Source of the DNA: Hoplostethus atlanticus
Lineage: Eukaryota; Chordata; Actinopteri; Trachichthyiformes; Trachichthyidae
Length of the DNA: 64,000 nt
Direction: 5' to 3'
NCBI GenBank assembly: GCA_034670405.1
Contig: JAXDDX010000160.1
Coordinates: forward strand, 777,501 to 841,500
Shown here: piece after piece, positions 1 through 15,201 of the stretch
How the letters are laid out: each line of letters opens with the position of its first letter
How positions within the stretch are numbered: position 1 is the stretch's first letter
Translations under genes and position numbers: made by a program
The notes under the pieces: model-generated
Seen by the model: the letters and a program-made list of their open reading frames with translations, nothing else
What the model was told of the DNA's origin: nothing
Database searches by the model: none

Positions 1-420
1 CCATGTTTTCCACTCAGTTTGGACCAAAGAAAACCAACTGTCGGTGTCTCACCCTGAAGGAAACGTCTCAACAGGACACTTGGCTGGTAATGGACCCTGG
101 TTAGCTGTTGCAGGGATCAAACCTGCGACCTTCCAGTCACGGGAAGCTCACGGCTGCTGAGTTTTAACACCTACAGTCGAGCTGCACTCAGGTCAGCATG
201 TTGCTCTCATTCAGAAAGCAGCTGCCTTCACAAGAATGTTCTTGCTCAGCAGGCGTTGGCATCCTGAGGAGCATTCAGGCTTTTTCTGGGCATCTTAATT
301 CCTGCAGTGCAGATTTCTGCAGGAGCACTTCTGGATTCTGCAACACCTGAGATTCATTCAGTCCAGATTCAGGGACAGGCCTGGTGAAGAGAGAGGAACG
401 CCGCCTCGACTTAGAGCAAC

Positions 421-622
421 GTTCTCCAACCTGGAGCCACCGAGAGCCGACAGTCTGCAGGTTTCCACTCCAACCAAACACCACAGCAGCTGATTTCACT
501 GGTTAACTCACCTTCAACCAGAGGGGAGGAACTAACCAGTGAAATAAGCTGCTGGGGTGTTTGGTTGGGGTGGAAACCTGCAGACTGCCGGCTCGACTCT
601 CGATGGCACAAGGTTGGAGATG
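421..622. repeat. Fold-back element with about 85-bp arms
   Basis: Left arm 421-505 (TTCTCCAACCTGGAGCC to CAGCTGATTTCACTGGTTA) reappears inverted at 534-622 with roughly 90% identity by eye, separated by about 30 bp. The outer ends resemble a hAT-type non-autonomous family common in fish; that label is a guess. Confidence 0.75.
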
Positions 623-1100
623 TAGAAACGAGAGGTGCGCTTTGGAAAAAACGAGACAATCTTGTGGCAAAACAAGAATCAACGAGGCGACTCTCTGAAA
701 ATACTGAAAAGCCTTCGGTTATTTGGCAATTACATCTTGCAAGGTTAGCGGTGCTTCGGCTATTAGCTCAGGTGAAGCCAGTAAGTCCTGCAAGAGCAAG
801 ACATCGGCACCACGTCCATATCTGGCATCCCTGTAGGCGTTTTGAGGTTTCTGGAAAAGAAACAGGTTTAATCTGTCAGCCTGCCGCCGCTGGCCTCTGG
901 TCCTGGTAGAAACCACAGTCTGGAGGCTGGATGCCCAGACTGCTCAACCAGGCAAGTAGGAACATGTAGGTTTGATTCAACTGGTTTTGTTGTACGACAC
1001 ATTGAGTTATGATTAATCGATCGCGGAGAGAGAAGACACGGGAGTCAACTGGCTGAACGATTCAGGTAAAGATAGTATTTAATTTCCTAATCCGTATTTC

Positions 1101-1472
1101 TGCCATCACGGTGATCGATTCTGATCAAAATCCGACCAGTTACTTCACAACACTGCTGTCCAATACATCCCAATAGGGGAAACTGAAGAAGTCAAACCCA
1201 ACACACAAGTAAAACACAACTTTCAGCACAATAACACCCACTGCAGTTCCACATATCTGTGAAGTCGAACCCTGAACGCCCCCTCATGCACACATGAAGA
1301 CAGACAGCAGAGTAAACAAGGAAGTGTGTGAGCATTAGAAAAGTGCTGTGATAGTTTTAATCACTTTTGGGGTTCGACTGTTTGAGTTTCCGTCGGCTGC
1401 AGTGGGTTGTACTGAGAGGTACTGAGAGCTCTACAGGGAAGTAATTGACGAAGGTTTGATCAGAATCGAAAA
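1101..1472. mobile_element. MITE-like element, copy 1
   Basis: The left end (CCATCACGGTGATCGATTCT, GATCAAAATCC) is repeated inverted at the right end (GGTTTGATCAGAATCGAAAA). The interior (CATGAAGACAGACAGCAG, AACAAGGAAGTG) is shared in inverted order with 39290-39365. Confidence 0.6.
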
Positions 1473-2460
1473 CTAGTTAAATAAATCCCGGGTTGAAAAT
1501 AACTGGAGTTATCCTTTAAGGGAAACTGGGCCGGACTGGCGGAGCGTCCAGGAAGTGAAGGTGGACTTTAGTCACTGGAAAGGAATTATGAACACTGCTG
1601 CCTCTTCAGCAGGCGTCATGATCTACCCTGCTGAGTGTGTAGTGTGTAGTGTGTACTATGAGTCATTAAGTACATCCAGAAGTTACTGCAGCTTTAAGTT
1701 GAAATGCAAACAATACATTTGGATAACATTTTAATGTTTTGAACAGGACGGTTTATCCGGTAATCATCTCTGCGTACACATGAGTCACGGCTCCTGCTTG
1801 GAATACGTTGTTTTGTTTTGTAACCATAGTTTTATAAAATATATTCTACTTTTTACATTTTTCAACCATTACTTCTCCTGTACTTGCGTCCCTTTACGAT
1901 GTTGTTTCTCTTATTTGTCTTTTTCTCATGACCCTGACTGGTTTCAACCAGGTTTGTAAAGCACTTTGGGTCACACTGTCGTATGAAATGCTCTACAGAT
2001 AAAATCTGACTGAATTTGATTTCGTATCTGTTTGTCTACTACTTCTACCTTTGTTGTGATGCTGCTTACTTGGCCAAAACACAATGTAAATGGGACTTCC
2101 TGGTGGAATGAATTTAAAATAAAACTTAAAAACAAGGCTGTCAAATCCATGAGTGGTGGGTTCATACTGCAGCACAGACCTGCAGCTCACCTCCCATTCT
2201 ACATCGGTTTTACTCAGCAGTGTGTTAACATTTCTATCAAAGTGAACAAAGTGACTGTAACTCCCATCATGTCGACTGTAGAGCCAAATGTTGAAGCAGC
2301 CTCTGGCCTTACATAATACACACAAAGTAGCGATTGTACTGAGAGCCTCACGGACGTCCGTCAGTCTCAGTCAACTAAGTTTCTTTGGCTCCGCCTGCTT
2401 GACTTTAAACTGCTGAACCACATTCTTCCCTGGAGAGGCAAGAAAGCCTACCAAACACCA

Positions 2461-3278
2461 GTCATATACTGGTGAGTAACAAGTCATATACTGGTGGGTA
2501 ACAAGTCATATACTGGTGAGTAACAAGTCATACTGGTGAGTAACAAGTCATATACTGTGAGTAACACGTAACAAGTCATATACTGGTGAGTAACAAGTCA
2601 TATACTGGTGAGTAACAAGTCATATACTGGTGGGTAACAAGTCATATACTGGTGAGTAACAAGTCATACTGGTGAGTAACAAGTCATATACTGTGAGTAA
2701 CACATAACAAGTCATATACTGGTGAGTAACAAGTCATATACTGATGAGTAACAAGTCATATACTGGTGAGTAACAAGTCAAATACTGGTGAGTAACAAGT
2801 CAAATACTGGTGAGTAACAAGTCATATACTGGTGAATAACAAGTCATATACTGATGAGTAACAAGTCATACACTGGTGAGTAACAAGTCATATACTGGTC
2901 TGGTGAGTAACAAGTCATATACTGGTGAATAACAAGTCATATACTGATGAGTAACAAGTCATACTGGTGAGTAACAAGTCATATATTGTGAGTATCAAGT
3001 CATATACTAACAAGTCATATACTGGTGAGTAACAAGTCATATACTGGTGAATAGCAAGTCATATACTGGTGAGTAACAAGTCATATATTGTGAGTAACAA
3101 GTCATATACTGGTGGGTAACAAGTCATATACTGGTGAGTAACAAGTCATACTGGTGAGTAACAAGTCATATACTGTGAGTAACACGTAACAAGTCATATA
3201 CTGGTGAGTAACAAGTCATATACTGGTGAGTAACAAGTCATATACTGGTGAGTAACAAGTCATAATAACAAGTCATAA
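2461..3278. repeat. 22-bp minisatellite, about 38 copies
   Basis: The unit is AAGTCATATACTGGTGAGTA plus AC, with shorter variants lacking ATA or GG. A block with ACTGTGAGTAACACGTAAC recurs near 2550, 2690 and 3170, showing higher-order duplication of about 130-150 bp. Confidence 0.96.
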
Positions 3279-4453
3279 TAAAAACAAACAATAGATTTAA
3301 CTGTTATAATAATTATAATTTGATATTAACCTGTAACAACCACATCACCACCAAAGCAATGTCATTGTTATAGACAGTGATGCAGTCTGGTTTCCTGGGT
3401 GTCATTGTAGGGGTGTGGCTAAAATCAGGCTCGTTTTGGAGACTCAGTCAAAGTTACTGTAGTGACGTGAAAATTGCAGCAGACATTTTTTAGCTTAAGT
3501 TTTCCAGTTAAAAAAATAGAACAGAATTGTATTGTTTTTTTGCATTGTTTTGATCAACATAAATTTAAGGCTTTGAGGAAGAGACGGCCACCTTGCAATA
3601 TAAAGTGCCATTTAAACAGTGATTTTAAAAAAAATATTTAACTCAGCATTATTGCATAATAGTAATTCTCATTATAGTAATTTTATGTTCAAAATCTGAA
3701 AACGTTTTTATTTTTATTATTTTATGTATTTATTATATTATTATTATTTTTATTATTTTCTAAAACACTTTTATTTGGTGGAGCAACTTCAACCACTCCT
3801 GTAGAATCACCCATATAGGAATCGTTTCACTGTAGGAATATTATAGTGATACTTTAGGAAAAGCCCAACAAGGCCACTAGAGACTCACTACTGAGCACCA
3901 CACACTACACACCCCTATAGAAATATAGCAATATTATAGTGATTTCTCCTCAGGGTTAATCAAACATTTGCACCATTTGTAGCATTTTGTTTTGCTCATT
4001 TGAAGGTTAGTGGACTACAACATGTATAATATATAATAATAGTATAATGTCCCTGTGGGTGAACCAGTGACCCCAGTCTAAAGCTGTCAGAGCAGCTGGT
4101 CTCCAGACCTCCAAACCTCCAGACCACCGGATCATGCCTGCCCTCCACCACCTGCCACCAGGCACCCAAACCCGGCTACAGCCTCCCCAGAATACCGGGG
4201 GACTCTTACTATGGCATTTCTATATAAAACCCGTATGAAGCGCTGCTGTGTGGATGGAGGTGAGGAGGAATAACTGGAGGAAGTGAGTTGTAACACTAAC
4301 CAGCATTGAAACAACTCCTCGGCACAGAAAAGCCTTCCTCTATCCTTACACACAAGTCACACTCGGCTCCACACTGCGTCCAGGCTTTTTAAAAACGCGT
4401 CCCAGGCAGATCAAAATAAGTTCAGTGTAAAAGGTGTTGGTGTCTTAACTCAC

Positions 4454-4700
4454 CACATGTAGTCCCATCAAGGGTTTCCAATGCTGCATGGGTGTCGGAA
4501 ACAGCGAGGATTATAAAGACATGGAAATGTGCCCGTTTCTCCCGACTCTCTCATTACCGCTTCACAAGTCGCAGATCTTCACACAATGGCGAGCAATTGG
4601 AGATGTGTCAGCGAGGAGCCAGCGTCAAGCCAGACACAGTAACAAACCAGACTTCCGGGTTTGATTTTCAAAATAAAACCGCCATATTGTGCGACCAAAG
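4454..4700 (-). promoter_or_regulatory. Possible minus-strand promoter and first exon
   Basis: Reading the minus strand, CAATATGGCGG (YY1-like, 4689-4679) and CCCGGAAGT (ETS, 4659-4651) are followed about 200 bp later by a strong splice donor, CATGTG|GTGAGTTAAG (exon end 4454). An ATG in the putative exon opens MQHWKPLMGLHV into the donor. I recognise no protein; it may be chance. Confidence 0.25.
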
Positions 4701-4825
4701 CAGTGTTTTGTTTTGAATACTACTATACAGTATGAAAGTGAAAATAAAAAATATAATAAGGTGGAATCTTTCATACATTAAAATACAGTCGCAGGATATA
4801 TTTGCTACCATATACGATGTGGTAC

Positions 4826-5110
4826 GCCACGGTACTCACAGCAAGAAGGTCCTGGGTTCGATTCCTACCTGGGGTGCTGTTGACTCTGGGGTGCCTAGGT
4901 GGGTTATCTCCCGGGCCATTCTGTGTGGAGTTTGCATGTTCTCCCCGTGCTCACATGGGTCTCCTCCTATAAAGAACCCCATCTAAAAAAAATGTGTCCT
5001 CTCCCTGGAATTGGTCCCCGGGGGCCGAAAGAAAAAGGGCTGCCCGCTGCCCCTGGAGGAAGGACGGCAAGGATGGGATAAATGCAGAAGACAAATTCAT
5101 TTCGGACACC
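4826..5110 (+). mobile_element. tRNA-derived SINE-like repeat
   Basis: Contains a Pol III B-box-like GGTTCGATTCC (4856-4866), then the teleost repeat phrases GTGTGGAGTTTGCATGTTCT and CCCGTGCTCACATGGGT, then AAATGCAGAAGACAAATTCA near the end. Degraded and not a tRNA gene. Confidence 0.6.
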
Positions 5111-6339
5111 CTACCTTCATGTGCGTGTAACCCCCTATAACAAATAGTATGCCTTTACTTTGAATGCAAAATAGCATAACTTCCGGTATAATTGTGTCTC
5201 ATTCTGGCTAGCTTAACGCAGCTGTAGGTGTGACGTTCAGAGCAGCAGAGTGGGAGCACACTGTCAGGAAAAAAGGTTCTGCGTTGTATTTGTCACCGGC
5301 CGGATCTGCACCTTTTCTTTGCTTGTCTTTTCTTTCTTTTCTTTTCTTTTATTCCATTTTATTTTATCTGACCAGGTTAGTCCCATGGATGGATAAATAA
5401 GAACCTCTTTTTTTGAGGCAGACCTGAAAGCAGCATCAACACAAACATTTAAGTTGCAGACCAACAACACCCAACAAAGTATGCAGCCAGCGTCACATAA
5501 AAGAGAAGGTGGAAGGTAAAAAGAAAATCTAAAATCAAAATACATTGAAAGTTGCATAAAAGACAGAGAACAAAGTACCAAAGAACCAAACCAGCAGCTA
5601 ATGGGATGAAATATAAATCAGCTCCTTACTGAGTCTGCAAAAAAGATCCTTCATTATCAGATTAAAGTCTCCATGAGACACCAGATTTCTGTCAGAAAGG
5701 TTCCTAATTAGGCTTTGTGGAATAGTGGAGTGTTCCTAACCCATTTAAAATGCATCTAGATCAGCCTTGAGGAACAGTTTCCCATCTGCCTTAAGTTATC
5801 AAAAGCTGTTTCCACCAAACTGCCAAGTCATGTTTTAAAGGGGCGTGGCCAGTCCGCTCCGCTTTAGTATTTTTATTTATTCAGACAGCTGGAGGGCAGG
5901 GAGGAGGCAGAGCGCAGAAAGCTGTGGCTGGGTTCGAGCTCGTCGGCCAGCATGGGAACACATGTGGCCCCAGAGGACCGAGGCGCTCCACCAGCGCTAC
6001 AAAACTGTCAAGAGAATTTCACGCAAACTTTTGAAACGTTGCGAAATAAAATGGTTAGGCAAGTTTCCATCGGCAGCTAGGTTGAAGTGAATCAACGGAA
6101 CTGGACATCATGAAAACACTTCCACCAGGAAAATGGAAAGAGGCGTTCAAGAACTGATTGGTGTTGGGAAAGGGGAACTACGTTGACGTTGTCTGTTCGT
6201 ATCGGTGCTGATGATGCTGATATCTGACACCAATATGAACCGACAGCTGAGAAGCTCTACGGATGCTGGTTGGAAGAGACAATATTAATTTCACTTGAAA
6301 ACTGTTTCGACAATTATTATGAAAACTGTCTCAGGTGAA

Positions 6340-6745
6340 TGATGGAAGATTTACTTGTTGTCATGGCAACGCAGACAAATTCTGATTTCAGCGTTTCAAG
6401 TCGCATGTCGGTCACGTGACTCAGGATCTGATGTTGTACCACAGATCCATGTGGCCCAGATTGGATCAACAATCATACAGGAGAAATCCATCGGAGGAGA
6501 GGAGAGAGACCAATTTCTCCACCGACAGTAGATAGACCAGAATGCAATGCAGTAGCCAAGATAGACCAGAATGCAACGCAGTAGCCAGGATACTGGTTTG
6601 AGTATTTGCTGGAAAAACTGTCCTAATCTCTCCACCTACCAGTATAAGGCACAGCTGAAACATTCAGACACGTTCTCTGGGGGTTGTGGAAAGGCATTCT
6701 GGGAAATGTAGTAAGGCAGTAGACAAGGCAGGTTGAGGGAAGGTG
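6340..6745 (-). mobile_element. Dispersed element family X, copy B
   Basis: Reverse complement of a repeat also seen at 36060-36600. Shared blocks are CCTCAACCTGCC, ACTACATTTCCCAGAATGC (ZNF143-like, 6712-6694), tandem TGCATTGCATTCTGGTCTAT and GATGGATTTCTCCTGTATGA. It extends into an RFX X-box-like segment GTTGTCATGGCAAC (6357-6370) and GTCACGTGAC (6411-6420). Family name unknown to me. Confidence 0.6.
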
Positions 6746-7772
6746 GGTAAATCAAAAAAGGTAAATCACAACACACCTTTTTTTGTAACAGTGTTTGCTG
6801 CTGCCTCGCTTCCACAAGCCCCGCCTCCCCCTCGTAGTAAACACTCCACAGCCCAACTGCGATAAAATATAACATAACACCAGTATTACCGCTTATTACT
6901 CTTATGGGACAACGGTCTGAAAACAAACCCAGATGGTTGAGTGATACGAAGCGGCTGCAGCCGTCCCAGACTGGAGTGTTTTCTGGCTGTAACTCCTGCT
7001 GAGAGAACGACCACAACTATGTGAAGCATTCACGCTATTCAACACTGGACATCTTGGTGAAGGGCAGGCAGAGCCCCGGAGCAAGGCACTGTCAGGGGAG
7101 AAACTCAACCTCAACCTCCCAGACAGCAGCTGGGTTATCGCTGGTCACCTCCACTCAGTTCCTCTAGTTACTGTAGCTGAGGGGCGAGTCAGTATTAAGT
7201 ATTACAGATGCTGTTGTCTCTCCTCCGTTAGCATCAGAAACTAACCAATGGTAAATTACAACACAAGCATGTTGAGGAAATGTTGAGTTAACCAACATTA
7301 AATACTTAGCAGCTTAGTTAGCATCCATCCAGCTACAGTGTTACTGGTTTGAGTTAGCCTGGTTGTTGCTAGCTAGTTGGCTAGGTAATGAATGTGACTT
7401 GTAGAAGCTCAACATAGCTCAACATAGCTCAACATGCACAGCATCACACAAGTCTGTCCTCTTTGCATGGGATTTTAAATGACCTACTTCTACTGAAGTA
7501 GATTTTAGTAATTTTACTTCCACTTCAGTAGAATCTCTTCAAAGTAACAGTACTTCTACATATTTTGGTCCTGTTTCCACCCCTGGCGACATTTAACTCC
7601 AAAATGTCCCAGTAAGTTGAGCTGTGGTGGATGGACTGGTTGGACTGGTTGGACTGGTTGGGCCGACCAGGCGTCCCTTCTTTCTTCTTTCTCAACACTC
7701 GGCGTCCTGCAGCGAAGGTTCATTCAACTTCCATAAGTACACAGCAGATGCACACACCCACACACCTGAGAG

Positions 7773-7775
<3 letters not shown>

Positions 7776-7811
<36 letters not shown>
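7776..7811. repeat. (GT)18 microsatellite
   Basis: Perfect GT run, preceded by AGAGAGAG. Confidence 0.95.
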
Positions 7812-7813
<2 letters not shown>

Positions 7814-8789
7814 AGGTGGGGTGGGGTGACACCCATGTTGGAAAGAGTGATGCGATGATCCCGGTGCTCCGTCCTCTCATCTGGTTAGCCCTGAGTTAGG
7901 CAGAGCGGGACGTAATTGCTACCAGATGGCGGGATGAAAAGCCGAGCGGTCTCCAACACCAGCAGCTGATCCCAGATCTGGAAATCCCTGTGACCGGGGA
8001 TCGGCTCAGGGCTTCATACCACAAGACAACCGCCGATTATTGACCCTACCTCAAAGACGAGGGATTTTATTCCATTTTTTATATTTCATTGTAGGGATTT
8101 ACCCTACCAGAGTGACTGACAATAAGGGAGCAGGTGGTGGTTTGGTGGTCTGGTGGTTTGGTGGTTTGCTCTGGGACACTGTAATGGAGTTTGGTCCATT
8201 GGTCATCTAATACCTGACGAGAGGATTGGTACCAAAATCCTCTCTGTCTGGTAGCTAGCTCTGTCTGCTGGCATGCTAACGCTTTAGCATTCGGTAGGTT
8301 CAGTAACTGTAACAAGCCTTTTGATTGGACAACAGTTGTTGTTGCAGCCAAGAAGAGGTTCGGATGCTCTTCATGGCAAAACACAGGAACGTTTCAAAAG
8401 GTGATACTTCTGGATTAAAGGGGAATATTACAGATTGTTGTTGTGGATTAGTCTAGTCGGGAATGGTGAATAATCCCAGGCTGCTGGTCAAGTAATAATC
8501 TCTAATAATCTTTCTATCCGATTGAAATAACACAATAGTGATCCAACCTATAGCCAGTTCATGGAAGCTTTTACGTTTGATTTTTCAAGACCTGGAAGAG
8601 ATAAAATGAATTCCCTGTAGTTTTCCAGGCTTAGTGGACCAGTGTATTAACTCAAAGATCTTTCTAGACAGAACCTTTAAATCCCTCTAACCCTCATGGA
8701 CAGGGATGAAACCTGACGGGAAGATCCTCCTCAGATCCTCTTCCTGTCAGATCATCAATCTGTGATGTCAAGAGTTATTTAGTGATGAA

Positions 8790-9010
8790 ATGTTTCCCTC
8801 AACCTGCCTCTTCTACTTCTGTTAGTGATTTCCTACGTTTCCCAGAATGCCTTTCAACACCCCCCGGAGAACATGCCTGGACTTCTTGTATTCAGCTCTT
8901 GGTTTTGCTCCAAAACCTGACGGTTACCGTTGATGTTTCAGATCCATGAAACATCTCAACGTGACGTCACGTCGACAGGAGGAGGAACAACACGCCAGGC
9001 AGCTAGATGG
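8790..9010 (+). mobile_element. Dispersed element family X, copy C (internally deleted)
   Basis: CCTCAACCTGCCTCTTCTAC, CCTACGTTTCCCAGAATGC (8832-8850), then directly AAAACCTGACGGTTACCGTT and a palindromic CRE TGACGTCA (8962-8969). It lacks the middle blocks present in the copy at 36 kb. Confidence 0.6.
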
Positions 9011-9177
9011 TCTCAGCTGTGTTGAGTGTTGAGGTGATTTAGGGTGGAGTTTTCCTTTAAATCTTAATCAGATTAACCTCCAAACTCACATATAAATAAA
9101 GTGCTGCCGGTTTCTCGGCTCGGCGGGAGAGTCTTCTTGTGTTACACCTTGTTGTAAAAACACCCAAGCTGATGTCA

Positions 9178-9262
9178 GAGCAGTGGTTTCCAAACTGGGG
9201 TCCAGGGACCTCCAGGAGTCCTTGGGGGGGTTCCAGGGGGTCCCCAGCAAAACAAGGACTAG
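9178..9262. mobile_element. hAT-like element end (fragment)
   Basis: CAGAGCAGTGGTTTCCAAAC, TGGGGTCCAGGGACC and GGGGGTCCCCAGCAAAAC resemble the CAGTGGTTCTCAACCTGGGG-type termini of fish hAT non-autonomous elements. No partner terminus was found. Confidence 0.4.
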
Positions 9263-10440
9263 TTTCATTTCACTAGTTTAAAATGACTTTAATCTCCACT
9301 GTTGTTATTTCCACCTATGGCAGGTAGACTAGAGAGACCAGTTATTACAGGCTTATTACCTTTTTCATTTAGGATATTTTATTAGATGTCGATTGTCTGA
9401 TTTTATTTTATTATTTTATTACATTGTGCAGCAGTTTATTACAACATCATTTTAAAAATAATTTGGACCCATTTTGGGGATATTTTATTACATTTTGACC
9501 GATTGTTCCATCACCTGGAAGTGATTACGTCATCAGCTGCTACAGGGAAGCAGAGACAGTCAGATCCATCTAATGACCAAATTATTCTCAGATGGGTTCC
9601 TTGGCAGAACATCTTACCGAACAGGGATCTACTGTGGATCTGTTCTGGGGTCGGGGGATTCACTGGGACCTGGAGAGGAAACTCACGTTGTCTGCCTCCA
9701 GTCACAGTGTGATTATGGTGCTAATGAAGGAAGTGAAGAACTTCCAGAGGTAAAATCCACCAAAACATTTTAAATACTATCAACATGCAACACATGAACA
9801 AGTCGTAGACACGAAGGTTGAACTGATCCGGGTTGTTAAAGGGTTTAGGGTGAAGTCGTAGTATTTTAGTGTTCTTCTTCTCTAGACATCTAGACCATCA
9901 TGGACACTAAAACTGGTGAAATTCCTTCAGTGTTTTGTCCTGTGATCTAATGGACGCCCAGCCGCCCTGGTGGGAGGAGCCTCTTTGAATTGCCCCGCCC
10001 ACAGTTTCTTCCATTTTTTCTCCTATAGGGTTTTTCTGGGAGGCCTTAGGCTGGAGGTCCAGGTAAATTGTCCTAATTGATTGATAATTGATAACTGATT
10101 GTCTATCAGCTGTTGAGGCTTGCTGAGTCGTCTGGACTCGGACTGACATCGCTCCTTTGGCCTTTTTACACCAAGCCATCAGATCAGCTTGCCTCCCTGT
10201 GAAGAAGTGTGCACACTATTGTCTGAGCGAACTTCACACATGGACTTCTAACACCCCCCACGCCCCCCTTCCCTCCCCTTCCCTCCCTTCCCTCCCCCCT
10301 CTTCTTCTGCTGCCGTCTTCCTCCAGGGCTTCTTCAGCAGAGCGGGTGAAAGGCTGCAGCTTCTACAGCTGTCACAGATGCTTTCTGCTGCCATCGCCCA
10401 GCAACCGAGAACAAATGAAGCCTGCAAACAGACCCAGCTA

Positions 10441-10456
10441 CCCCCCCCCCCCCCCC
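10441..10456. repeat. Poly-C tract
   Basis: Sixteen or more consecutive C, then CCACCCACCCC. A G-rich partner tract (GGGGGGGTGG type) lies at 10608-10629. Confidence 0.9.
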
Positions 10457-11539
10457 ACCCACCCCTATTCTTACGACATCATCCTAACCCCCGCCTCCCC
10501 CACCCTCCAGAAGCTCACACCAAAACATCTCTCTCTTTGTCCGCCGGTGGCTTGCTCAATGTGCGTTTTGTTTTCTGTTGAAAGCAAATTGAGGTTCTGC
10601 CTAGAGGTGGGGGGGGTGGGGGGGGGGGTGAGCCGGGGGCCGACCTCACACTGCCTTTTTTACTATAGTTGCTTAACATAATTAGAGTGAGCTGGGGGGG
10701 GCAGTTAAGAGTGTTGTCTTTCTTCTGGCCGGTCTGACTGAGGCTCTGTTTGGTTCAGCTGGGACCCGGCGACTCGCCACCGCAGGAACCGACATCAGGG
10801 AGACGCTGGACGGTCGGTGGGCTTAGTTAGAATCTGAGACATCTCCCTCTAAACCTCTGTCCTCTCCTCTCTCTGATCTCTGGACCTCAACAGTCATCAA
10901 CCTCTACCAGGTCATGAAGCTTCTCCATCTGCTGTTCTCAACACCCGGTGTCAGGTAGGTCTTTCCTGGGAGAAACCCTCTGGAGACAGGAAGTGATGCG
11001 TTTTACGTTTCAAACCGACTGATGAAGAACTTCATCTGTGATTGAACCCTCCATCTCAACAGATCAAAACAGCAGACCAGGAATACCTTTGAAACTTTTT
11101 GTAATTTGTGGCGATGTGTTACTGACGGATGCTACTGTATTACTGGTCTACCTCAGGATGCCAACACTGCCCCCTCCTGGTAGATTGCTGTAACTGCAAG
11201 GTAAACGATGAGGAGGTGAGCTGGCATGTTTTGCCTTACGAGTGCATAACTATCATAATAAGTCACTTCCATAATGCAGTGGAGCGTATCATACTGACGG
11301 TGACACTAGTAACAGCAGAGAAAGGTGTATTTTAAGACTAAATACTGGCTTTGTTTTAAGGTCAGAGGTCCAGTGAAAATACAACGTGGGTAATCTAGGC
11401 CAAAGATCATCATTCCTCACAGTTTAGGGAACTGGAACAGCGAACATGGCTGGAGAAACAAAGGCAGGACTGAGACCGGAGAACAAGCATTAAGAAAGTG
11501 TGCAGAAGCAGCGGAAAAAAAGCCACCAGGACCAACAGT

Positions 11540-12700
11540 TATCAAAGATCTCCTTCATTGTTTTAATAGTAGACATTGTGCCACAAAAATGTCATGTCCG
11601 CAGCCACAAATCACGTGTCGAGATTACGAATTCCAGTTATTTATCATGTCATCCGTTTCACTTGCTTCTCTACATAATCTGCGAAATCACTTCTTACATT
11701 TATGTATAAATATATACAGTTTATAGATTATTCTCATAGCCTGGATGGTGATTTTCTTTTTGTGCTGTTGGTTGAGAAACATTAGCAGAGGAATACACAT
11801 TGCTGACGTCACGTCTCCCAATGTAGCACATGCTTATGTCGTATCATTTATACCAGCAGAGCACACACAAAGCCAAATATATACAGGAATGTTAACTACT
11901 ACTATCATACAAAGTCTCTAAGAAATAAGAGCGAGTCACTACTGTGGGCATAGGGGCAGATGCCAACAACACAATGCACCGAAGGCATAATATCATGTAA
12001 AACTCCTGCCGCAAAGGCACTGGCACATCGATTTTTGGGGCAACATTGTGAAGCTGGACCGTGTGACGTATCGGGGCATTTCCTCTATGTGGTTTGGGGT
12101 CTTACAGTGAGCAAAAAGCCACTTGTTTCACGACTGCATTCCAGATGCATTGAGAGAGCATGTAATTCTGCTAACATGCATGATGCTGGTTTAAGCATGT
12201 GCTTCATTTGAAGAGCTACTAATTCATCTGAGGAGATTTGGGCCCAAGTCATGCTGGTGTCCACAGCCGAATTAAGACTTGCTTTTTGTTTTAGAAAAGT
12301 GACTCATCTACCAAAACTGAAGGCAAGAACAAAAAGAAAAGAAATAAAGCAGAATACTTGTGTTTTCTTTCATTGGTTAACATCACACTCAGTTAAAAAT
12401 TGTTGTATACATTTAGAGCTTTGTTTCCAGTATGTTTTGGTAAGGTATGAAAAAAACAGCCCAGTGGCGTCTGGGTATAGATGGGCTTACCGTTCTATTG
12501 CTGACTTTGTTTGAAAAGGTGGGAATCTGGTGTAGCTGCACACACAATTACAAACCGGTCCACTCAAAGTCTTCCTCATCTCTCTTTCCCTCTCTCTCTC
12601 TTTCCATCCCTCCCTCTCTCTCTCTCTATCCATCCCTGTGGAGCATGGTAACATTGAGACTTGTGGGGTCTGGGTGGATTCAGGTTGTGGCTGGAGGGCC
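11540..12700 (-). other. rab1a: Probable rab1a 3' UTR
   Basis: About 1.16 kb follows the rab1a stop on the minus strand. It holds no ORF of note and few repeats apart from a CT-rich tract at 12573-12632. An ATTAAA polyadenylation signal on the minus strand (TTTAAT at 11562-11567) is the best end I can see, but no transcript evidence is available. The extent is inferred. Confidence 0.4.
12573..12632. repeat. CT-rich microsatellite in the rab1a 3' UTR
   Basis: Interrupted CTCTCT and CCCT runs. On the rab1a transcript this would read as a GA-rich stretch about 70-130 nt after the stop codon. Confidence 0.8.

Positions 12701-15201
<2,501 letters not shown>

Larger units (their letters stand above)
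5111..11539. other. Gene-poor region downstream of rab1a
   Basis: No ORF here has recognisable homology. Apart from the elements listed separately, it holds ordinary AT/GC-mixed non-coding sequence, GCTAGCTA-type simple sequence near 7.3 kb, a 10-bp tandem (GGACTGGTTG, four copies) at 7632-7660, and C- and G-homopolymers at 10.25-10.63 kb. A 174-aa open frame at 10157-10681 is low-complexity and is rejected. Confidence 0.5.

Noticed and set aside
2461-3278. CRISPR-like array
   Set aside because: Units are directly adjacent without unique spacers, in a vertebrate genome. This is a minisatellite.
4850-4870. Possible tRNA gene (GGTTCGATTCC box)
   Set aside because: No acceptor stem, A-box or anticodon arm can be assembled. 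The flanks match a dispersed SINE-like repeat.
10157-10681. 174-aa proline/serine-rich ORF
   Set aside because: Low-complexity translation across C-rich and G-rich tracts, with no recognisable domain.
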